From positions 17,994,501-18,058,500 of the forward strand of contig NC_092674.1 of assembly GCF_964355755.1 (NCBI RefSeq): a stretch of DNA of 64,000 bases, given 5' to 3'. This document shows positions 56,663 to 64,000 of the stretch, one piece after another; positions within the stretch are counted from its first letter, which is position 1, and each line of letters starts with the position of its first letter. Made by a program: the position numbers and the translations under genes. This stretch comes from Antedon mediterranea. Taxonomy: Eukaryota > Echinodermata > Crinoidea > Comatulida > Antedonidae. Below the pieces are notes generated by a model, which searched no databases, was not told where the DNA came from, and saw only the letters and a program-made list of their open reading frames with translations.

Positions 56663-56957
56663 AATATTTTATTTATACTGGGCGACCTCTTCAGTCAAAG
56701 ACTGGTCTCCCAGAGGGCCCAGTTATGATCAGTGGCTGTGATGTACTAATACACCGGGGTAACCCCCTACTCGTCTCGAAAGATGTACTAGGTTCTTTAA
56801 AGTGCACACGAGCTAGATGTGCCTACGGTTTATAGTCCTTATCCGAGAAGACTCGTTCTACCACCAGAACCATGGGGTGAGTGAGCCTCGAACCCCTGCC
56901 GATGTTATGGCTAAGTAATTACGGTTCCACTGTCTTAACCGCTCGACCACTCACTTT
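56660..56957 (-). repeat. tRNA-derived SINE, copy 2
   Basis: On the minus strand the head gtggtcgagcggttaaga and B box ggttcgaggct are followed by tcttctcggataaggactat, then a 'ctttaaagaacc' and a 'tagggggttaccccggtg' block, all shared with 1929-2280. The tail is an AT-rich aaataaaatattt at about 56660-56672. It lies between the Gag N-terminal fragment and the main Gag region of the Gypsy element. Confidence 0.8.
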
Positions 56958-57305
56958 AAGGTTGACTATGGCACCACCGACTGTGGGGTATGGATATGCT
57001 GGTAACAGTTCGGGAGAGCACGATCAAGCTCCTGAGCAGGCCTGCACCTTCATACCACCTTTGCAGAGCGACCCCTCCTTGCATCCGGGGGCCGGAGGCG
57101 ATCAACGCTATGAAGAGCAGGCAAGCGTGCCTAGCAACCCAGATTCTCATATGCTCCACAACAACCATCGGGCGGGCGATATGGGTGGCGCTGAGGTTTT
57201 GCCGTGTACTCCAGTGGGAAGGGGTGACACTGCAACCAACGGCCCTGTTGCTGTTGGGCATGGTAGATCTCTGGACCGTTCTGGAGTGCAAGTAGATATG
57301 CTTGC

Positions 57306-58187
57306 ATGGGAGCTGGGAGAAACGGAGGTGATAGTTCAAACCGGGGGTACCTGGACAACGATTGCTATCGTCCTCGTCATCCTCTCGCCCTGGGAATCAA
57401 TTATAATCAACCACCACCACCCTTACAAAACATCAACCGAGATAACTATAAGATGGGCTACTATGGTGGGGGATATGATAATCAAAATTATGAGCCCAAT
57501 CTCAGACGATTTCCTCGTCCTCCTCGCCCCGAGAGGAATAGGCTTGACCGCCTACCCTTGCAGGACTAGTGGGGCCGCGGTGATCATCGGGGTCAACAGC
57601 CTTTCAGGCCACAAAAACATCTAGAATTCCACGGTGGGGATGACGATTGGGGAATATTCCATGATAGATTTGAGGGATTTTCCCAGATTAATGGATGGTC
57701 TAGGGCCGAACGCAAGGAAGCTTTCCACATGAGCATGAGGGCCAGCCAGCTGCGTACTTACAAACGTTGCAGACCTTGCATGGTAGTGCAGTCTCCTGCG
57801 TGAGAGTCATCTTTTGTTTTAACGAATACTTTGGTTCCGCCCAAGACCCAATCTCTTTTGGCTGCAAAATTCGAAAAACTTGTCAAAAAGACTCAAGAGT
57901 CCCTACGTGAGTGGGGAGCCAGAGTGCTTAAAGCCGCAGCCAAGGCGTATAGAACTCAAGGGGTTGAAGGGGCCACCAATCATTGGATACAAGAAATGGC
58001 AGCTTTAAAGTTTTGTCGTGGGTGTGTTGATAGGCCGCGCCCCAAAACAATTCCTGAAGCTATCCAACTTATCGAATGGCACCAGAGTGTCAACGATGAA
58101 CCACTAATAACACCTAAATTGGCCTCTACACCAACTACCCATATACCAGAAACTCCACCTCAGCCATCCACTGTCTGCCAGGAGTAG
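57306..58187 (+). pseudogene. Gypsy Gag capsid region
   Basis: Frame-broken coding traces: a Gly/Asn/Pro/Arg-rich N-terminal part (57306-57569), then FHGGDDDWGIFHDRFEGFSQ with an 'INGWSRAERKEAF' motif (about 57640-57730). The capsid C-terminal trace is LLAAKFEKLVKKTQESLREW and GARVLKAAAKAYRTQG (57845-57970). The pattern of a D..W..F..RFE segment, then a K.ESL.EW..RV.....AY segment, is that of retrotransposon Gag. Stops lie at about 57567 and 57803. Confidence 0.65.
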
Positions 58188-58288
58188 CCTGAACCTAGTG
58201 AGTGTTCAAGAGTGCAACTTGCAGGCCGGGGATGACTTTGGGCAGATTAACGAAATAACTAAGAGGGAAGTTTGCCCTTTGTTCGAAA

Positions 58289-58543
58289 TTGGACAAGGTG
58301 ATAGATCGCCTTGATAGGCCGCGCGAGAGGCAACCATCCCTGGCACGACGTAGATCTCCAGAGAGAGGGGCTGGCTGTTTCTCCTGCGGTGAGGAGGGTC
58401 ATTTCGCTAGGGATTGTCCCACCAAAACTTCTAACAATTCAAATAGACCACATAACAACAATAAATCAAATTTCAAGCAAAACAAAAGGCTAAATCTAGT
58501 CGAACATGAATTCGATGTAGAAGAAGACTCTTTAAACGACTAG
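58289..58543 (+). pseudogene. Gypsy nucleocapsid zinc knuckle
   Basis: An 84-codon frame with a single complete CCHC knuckle, CFSCGEEGHFARDC, preceded by an Arg-rich stretch and followed by an Asn/Lys-rich tail. CCHC knuckles package the element RNA. It is in a different frame from the capsid part upstream, so a frameshift separates them. Confidence 0.8.
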
Positions 58544-58599
58544 GGGTCGACTCCAAATTGTTCACTCCAGTGTGGACCCAACTGAGTCGTTTATTGTAC

Positions 58600-58908
58600 A
58601 GCGAGTGAAATCTAATTCATTACTCTACACTAAAGTTACGGTCGCATCCGTTATACTTGACGCAGTGGTCGACGTGGAGCGACTGTATCTATTATAGTTT
58701 ATACCATTCAATTGCCCCTACTCCACCCACTGTGGGTACTATTAAATTATTCATGGCGGGTAAGGGTAGTTCTATTGAAGGGCGAAAAATAGGTCCGGTG
58801 CAACTCGAAATTGGGGGAAACATCTATCCTACTTATGTCTATGTCGCACCGATTGAAGACGAAATGCTATTGGGTTTCGATTTCATGAAGGGCACAAATG
58901 CAGTGTAA
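58600..58908 (+). pseudogene. Gypsy aspartic protease
   Basis: The active-site region is visible only across a frameshift near 58672 (GATVSII in a neighbouring frame after a V-D). Downstream, LYHSIAPTPPTVGTIKLFMA, a 'GPVQLEIGGNIYPTYVYVAP' segment and DEMLLGFDFM match the flap and C-terminal LG.D motif of retropepsins. Inactive as read. Confidence 0.6.
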
Positions 58909-59164
58909 ACTGTGATCTGCATGGTCAATACAACCAACAAATACGTAACTTTCAAAGCAGGCTTAGAAATTGGGCTGTGTAGCTGGGGAAGTTTTCACCC
59001 ACCCGGGGGAAACCTCTCCGGCCACGCACGTATTGCCACACCACATGCGTAAAACCTGTGAAAATTCTATTGCCGATTTATCAGAAGATCAGGCAGGGGT
59101 GGTGAGGGAGATGTGTTTGCCAGGGATCAATTTGATATTGGGGAGGTCCCTAATATTGAACACC

Positions 59165-59710
59165 AAGTAGATCCAGTGAGGCACCGACTTCGCCGCAGCC
59201 CGCTACACTTTGCTGATGAAGAACGCAAATAACTTGATAAAATGCTGGAGGGGGGTATCATTCAGCCTTCCAATTAATAATGTTCCTCAGCCCCAGTCCT
59301 GAAAAGGAATGGAAACGTCACATTTTGCATAGACTATAGGGCTTTAAATAACATCACGGCAAAATCCATTACCAATTTTAGAGGATTGCCTCGACACGTT
59401 TTCGGGTAACCAATGGTTACCCTGGGCAGATCATTTGAAGACCACAGCAATAATCTAAGGGAGGCCCTGGGGCGGTTCAGACAATATAATCTGAAACTAA
59501 AACCGAAGAAATGTCTATTTTACCAGAGGAAAGTGGAATTTCTGGGCCGTATGGTCTCCCGCAACACTCTCGAGATGTCCGATACCGATATCGCAGCAGT
59601 GTGTGGGTGGCCTGATCTTAAGAACTACAAGGAGGCCCAACGCTTCCATGGCCTAGCAAATTACCATAGGGCATTCATTCCCCATTTTGCCGAATTAACA
59701 AGACCTCTGT
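59165..59710 (+). pseudogene. Gypsy reverse transcriptase, palm deleted
   Basis: It starts with PVRHRLRRSPLHFADEERK and MLEGGIIQPSN, the usual entry into Gypsy RT, and CIDYRALNN (59325-59350). It then skips the catalytic YLDD region. It resumes at 59413 with FEDHSNNLREALGRFRQYNL and LKPKKCLF, then VEFLGRMVS and FHGLANYHRAFIPHFAELTR. A deletion of several hundred bases (about 59375-59410) is implied. It is then interrupted by the TIR element at 59711. Confidence 0.75.
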
Positions 59711-61422
59711 CTACGCTCGCGCTAAGGTCAAATTTTCATTCGCCAAAATGGCGAAAGGTTTTGAAAAACATTAGCCAAATTGAAAATCCTTTAGCCAAAT
59801 TTAAAAAACCATAAAAATTCGCAAAAATGTTTATTAAATAAATAATGCATGTATTTGTTTGTTATTTTACTTCTTTTACATTTATATTAGGTATCCCAAT
59901 GAAGTTGATTTTCGTTCGTTTGTGAAATTTCAAAAAGTGACATGTCTTTGAAGTTAAAAAAATACTATTTCGTATGTACCCATGAGAATAAAAATTATAT
60001 GCCTTGAAAGATCTTGTTTAAGGGATTATTTTTATATATTTCTAATCTATGTTTATTAAATATTTTAATAGAAAACGCGAGTTAAAAATGAGGTACAAAA
60101 GCCGGCGAGCCGAAATCAGCGTGCTAAAAATAACTTTGGAAAACACCTACCCATTTTCGCAACCGATCGCACGAGGTCCATAATAGGTGGTGGAGTAATT
60201 TTTGTTGCATGTTATCAGGCTTTAAATACTCTTTATTTTGATATGTAAATCGGTTATTATTATTATGTACATCCGCCTCAAATGTCAATTTTAACGATAA
60301 AAATCGTGAGTCTTTCTCATTATCAAAATCTGGCTAATTTAGTATTGAATTAAACCTAATCTATATTTCTGTTTGATAAACAACATCGTTTTATTGGATT
60401 TTGCGTGGACCACGTGCGAAGAGGCCAACAAGACCAACTACTGAAAAAAATAATCCTTACCATAAATATCAGTGTTTACCATTTTCCTTACGGGGATTCA
60501 GTTCTCCGCTTATTACTAAATTACCGTCGCCCAGGCAATGTGCATGGTATGCATGTATTAGTGCGTTAATTAATGATTGGATAACCCCCACAGTGGACTG
60601 TTCCATTTTCTCAAACTAGTCTTCGCCGCACACGAGGCATGTCGAAAAATGTCGCCTCTCATCATGGAATATTTGCTTCGAAACGTCAATTTTACCGATT
60701 TATTAAATTATTTAATAAGTGTAACATTTATCAATCTACTATACAAAGCAAAATATGTTAGGAAGAAAGTACAGCAGAAATTTAATAAGCTTTGAATTAA
60801 TTTGCTATGCAGCGGCCGTAACCCATTACATTACGCAACTTTCGGTTAGACTAATCGAAAGGGAAATAAAATTAAACATGTTAACATTATACTATTGAGG
60901 TAATTACTTTGTTAAATTTAAAATTCCCCTTTTTAAATAACAGAACAGCCTCGTTTACGGAAGTATTCGTCCACACATGGAGGTACCTCCATGGTCCACA
61001 TTTTCTTCTCGAAGTTCATTTTCTACGTCGAAGAATAGGGACTTCCCCTTTTATTCGCTCATCATCACTTCGACAACGGCCGGCCACGAACCAATCACAT
61101 TAACTGTGTGTCATTAAAATGCATCGAGGCACGCTCTGCGCATGTTTAAACAGAACTAAAAAAAATGAACACGGCGATCGTGACGTCGTCACATAAATGC
61201 TGTGGCGGTAAAAAGTGTACCCAAGTCAGTGACCGTGACGTGTTGTCGGAAAGTACCGAAGTGTGGCGAATTCTCGCTCCCATAAGAAGTCACGCCGACC
61301 AGGCTAGGCCTAGGCTTGGAAATGTATTTTCGTCAATTTGGCGAACGAGGCAATAATTATTTTCGCCAAATGGAGACTCCAGTCGCCATTGGCGAATTGG
61401 CGAGCGGTTAGCGCGAGCGTAG
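59711..61422. mobile_element. TIR element inside Gypsy RT, 5-bp duplication
   Basis: 1712 bp bounded by ctacgctcgcgctaa and its inverted copy ttagcgcgagcgtag, flanked by the direct repeat tctgt (59706-59710 and 61423-61427). Subterminal regions repeat the word ttggcgaa or its complement many times (59738-59765 and 61335-61405), as in elements whose transposase binds multiple subterminal sites. No transposase domain was recognised in the interior. The TRPL coding trace on the left continues at the right junction, so the Gypsy was the target. Confidence 0.7.
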
Positions 61423-61930
61423 TCTGTATGCAGTTCCGATGGGACAAACCTCAAATAGAGGCATTTCACTCAATTAAAGCTAAATAACACAACCTCCAGT
61501 CTTGTCACTTCCGAATCCGGATGACATGTTCGTCATGGATACCGATGCATCAGATCAGGCAATCGGGGGTGAATTGTCCGAAGTACAGGGGGGTCAGGAA
61601 CGTGTGATTGCTTATGCTAGTTTAGCTTTAACATCAGAGCAACAACGTTACTGCAACACCTGTAAAAAACTGTTGGCAATTGTTAAATTCACATGTCAAT
61701 TTAGACACTACTTGCTGGGTAAACCATTTAAAGTTCGCACCGACCACAGTAGCCTAAACTTGGCTCCTGAGGTTCAAGGAACCCCAGGGGCAGCTGGCAC
61801 GCTGGATAGAAGAACTTAGCCAGTATGTGATGGTAGTAGAACACCGCCCTGCTAACAAACATGTCAATGCCGATGCATTGTCACGGGCACCTGAAATGGC
61901 TAATCATTACAAAACATGGGGTGAAATTAT
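61423..61930 (+). pseudogene. Gypsy RNase H region
   Basis: It continues the reverse transcriptase after the insertion: MDTDASDQAIGGELSEVQGG (61531-61590), ERVIAYASLALTSEQQRYC (61599 on) and FRHYLLGKPFKVRTDHSSLN are RNase H motifs of Ty3/Gypsy. After a frameshift near 61780, ARWIEELSQY and NADALSRAPE follow. The first acidic residues are conserved, but the frame is broken. Confidence 0.8.
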
Positions 61931-62278
61931 CTGATTTACCTTGCAAGGGGTGCAAGTACTGTTTACGTGCGCAAGTACTGTTTACGTGCGCACCAGCAGT
62001 AGGGGGGGGGGGCATTCATTGACCAGGTCGATGACGTCATTCCACTGACTGGTGTGCCCATACATCAAAATCAACCTATCTTGCAGCCCGTCCTGTTCTC
62101 ACAACATGTCCATCAATTGACCATGGATAAGGCGGAGCAATCTCATTGGGGATTCTCTACCCAGGAAATCCAAGAGGCTTAGGGGAAAGACCAGGAGCTG
62201 GGGCCCAAGTTACTGGGTGACGCGCTGCCTTCGGCAAATGATCTTTTCGCTACTAGCCCGGCAACAAAACATTATTGG

Positions 62279-62956
62279 TTGAGTAAGGACAGGATGTGTT
62301 TGAGAGACGGGGTATTATTCATTCAAGATAAACAGGGGGAGGAGGACCTTCTTGTTCTTCCACAATCTTTAATTAAAACAATCATGCATGATTATCATGA
62401 TCTCCCGCCAGCCGCCCACCAAGGTATTAAACGGACTAAGCTCTGTCTTAAACAACGTTACTACTGGTTTGGGATGGCCGGGGATATCGAACGATATGTA
62501 ATAGGCTGCGACATATGTAACAGCCATAAGAGGGGGAACAAGAAAGGCCGCTCAGAACAGATTAATTATCACTCGGGAGCTCCAATGGAAAGGGTTCACA
62601 TAGACTTTGCAGGACCATTTCCTCAGTCCAGTAGTGGAAATCTGTATGTACTAATGGTAGTGGATCAATTTACAAAATGGGTAGAGGCCTACCCGGTACC
62701 CCGACAGACTGCACAATTGACTGCCGAAGTACTGGTAAGGGAATTCTTCTCTAGATTTGGTATGCCGTTGCAATTGCACTCGGACCAGGGTCCAAATTTT
62801 GAGAGTGACCTCTTTGGGGACCTCTGCAAGATTCTACTAATTAATAAGACCCACACCACGCCGTACCGTCCTTCAGCTAATGGTCCGGTGGAACGTTATA
62901 ACCTGACTGTGATGAATGCGGTCCGGTGTTTTGTGGGAAAACAACAAAAAGACTGA
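62279..62956 (+). pseudogene. Gypsy integrase
   Basis: A 225-codon frame. HHCC zinc domain: HQGIKRTKLCLKQRYYW and CDICNSHKRG. Catalytic core: VHIDFAGPFPQSS (first D), LHSDQGPNFESDLFG (second D) and the region before PYRPSANGPVERYN (E), in the expected spacing. It therefore retains the DDE triad. The frame stops at 62956 before the C-terminal domain, which continues in other frames to about 63620. Integrase inserts the cDNA into the chromosome. Confidence 0.85.
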
Positions 62957-63325
62957 TAAGATAAATATCTGCCCCAGATAATGAGTGCTATTAGGGCCAT
63001 GGTATGCCGAAGTACCCAATCTACACCAAACCTGATGATGCTGGGCTGGGAGGTATCGACACCACCCGACCTCATGTTCTTTAGGGGGCACAACAATTAA
63101 TGATCCCTACTCATACACCACTGGCCTAGTAGAAAATATGAAGTTAGCGCACGATATGCAAGAACACATCTAAAATCAATGCAAAAGCGCAATAAATACC
63201 AATACGACCTCAAACTACTAGAGCGTACATACGCAGTTGGAGACAAGGTCTATGTGTTCGACCAGGCCAAACTACTGTAAAGGGGAAAGACAAAAAAGTG
63301 AATGCGCCATGGAAGGGTCACTTAG

Positions 63326-63619
63326 GTGCTGGCCCCGTATGCCTTCCGTGTGCGACTACGTAATAAAGTATTTGTAATCCACCACGATAAACTTAAGCTC
63401 TGTCGGGATCGGGAATTGCCAAATTGGATCACCAACCTCAATCTGGCAAATTCCGACCCCGATGGGGATGCCGAAGATGACGGCCTTTACTGTACTTGTA
63501 GGAAGCCATGGGAGGTGGTGGCGAAATATGCCTACCATCATGAGGAACGTAAGATGAGGACAGCTTGGAGATACCTCCAAGAACTAATCCCCCTCCTCCC
63601 AAGTGGCCTTGGCCGCTAA
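63326..63619 (+). pseudogene. Gypsy integrase C-terminal tail with CxC motif
   Basis: It begins with APYAFRVRLRNKVFVIHHDK LKLC, the beta-rich C-terminal integrase segment, then an acidic DPDGDAEDD linker and GLYCTCRKPWE. The YCxCRKP motif resembles the first zinc ligands of a PHD finger, but the later cysteines and histidine are not visible, so if one existed it is truncated. It continues to a stop at about 63619. Confidence 0.5.
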
Positions 63620-64000
63620 GGAAGGCCTTCGAACACCTGAGACGGTACTACCTGAAACCTGGAGCCTGCGGCCTGAGCAACCGTTGGTTGCGGCAAGTAA
63701 CACCCACAGCGGAGGCAGTCAACTGGAAGGTGCCATCAGCGGAGAGAGACATTAGGAGTCAGGTCTCCGCCCTGGTGATGCTGCACCCCTTCTGTCTGTG
63801 CCTTCTGTAGGTCCTCTACCTATTTAGCTGGGACCGTAAGTCCCTTGTTTAAATTACGGTTGTCAGTGCGGTCTCTTTTCGCTGATTTCCCTCATAAATA
63901 TTATAATTGTATACACGCAAACAGTCAGCCTCTATACTGGAATTCCAGAACAAAATTTTACTGTTGTGTGCTAAATTTTTGCCATTCCCCAGAGGCTTGT
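63620..64000. other. Right edge, possible 3' part of Gypsy
   Basis: GC-richer to about 63820, then AT-rich. A 3' LTR could start here but no match to upstream sequence was found. Confidence 0.25.

Larger units (their letters stand above)
56471..63800 (+). mobile_element. Ty3/Gypsy retrotransposon, decayed, plus strand
   Basis: Gag, zinc knuckle, protease, reverse transcriptase, RNase H and integrase traces occur in the canonical Gypsy order on the plus strand, broken by stops, frameshifts and a loss in the reverse-transcriptase palm. Two later insertions are visible: a SINE at 56660-56957 and a TIR element at 59711-61422. LTRs were not identified; the 5' LTR may be in 54.5-56.4 kb and the 3' one beyond the right edge. 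Confidence 0.85.

Noticed and set aside
56881-57624. 247-codon plus-strand frame over the Gypsy gag region
   Set aside because: It spans the SINE boundary and runs out of frame with the recognisable Gag traces, so it is a shadow.

Overview
The window reads as a piece of an AT-rich, intron-rich animal genome, most likely a marine invertebrate. An echinoderm or other non-vertebrate deuterostome is my guess, not a proof. The support is: spliced genes with GT..AG introns, a tRNA-derived SINE, BEL/Pao and Ty3/Gypsy LTR elements, L2-like, CR1-group and Tx1/L1-like LINEs, a LINE with a 2A-like peptide motif, Helentron-type Helitrons, and frequent aggcctag motifs. There are no bacterial operons.

One host gene can be supported. 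Three phase-compatible exons on the minus strand (49396-49106, 43370-43224 and 5520-5034) encode successive MORN repeats, probably the N-terminal part of an ANKMY1-like protein. The rest of that gene lies to the left of base 5034. Its second visible intron is about 37.7 kb long and is almost entirely transposable-element sequence. A symmetrical CCAAT/CRE block at 52.69-52.73 kb may be a promoter.

Layout. 1-5 kb: a TIR element (1842-3496) with a direct repeat and a nested SINE, then a minus-strand Helentron relic. 5.7-14.4 kb: an unclassified DNA transposon with inverted ends, a decayed six-exon gene carrying BRCT-like and HMG-box-like C-terminal parts, an L2-like LINE in its introns and a 42-bp minisatellite near its 3' end. 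14.9-22.2 kb: a complete BEL/Pao element with LTRs that look identical, a 5-bp target duplication and an intact 1900-residue polyprotein. 22.3-26.1 kb: a possible DIRS relic and a broken minus-strand Gypsy split by a solo LTR. 26.1-32.7 kb: a minus-strand Tx1/L1-like LINE split by a 3.7-kb foldback element. 34.5-42.3 kb: four nested Helentrons plus a piggyBac-like MITE. 43.4-48.4 kb: an inverted repeat around a decayed CR1-group LINE. 52-54.5 kb: a MITE, the putative promoter, and a minisatellite split by a Mutator-like element. 56.4-63.8 kb: a decayed plus-strand Gypsy broken by a SINE and by a 1.7-kb TIR element.

The nesting gives a relative insertion order: old Gypsy, LINE and BRCT-transposon copies first, then Helentrons, SINEs and MITEs, with the BEL element apparently youngest. 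All assignments come from reading the sequence alone. No database comparison was possible.
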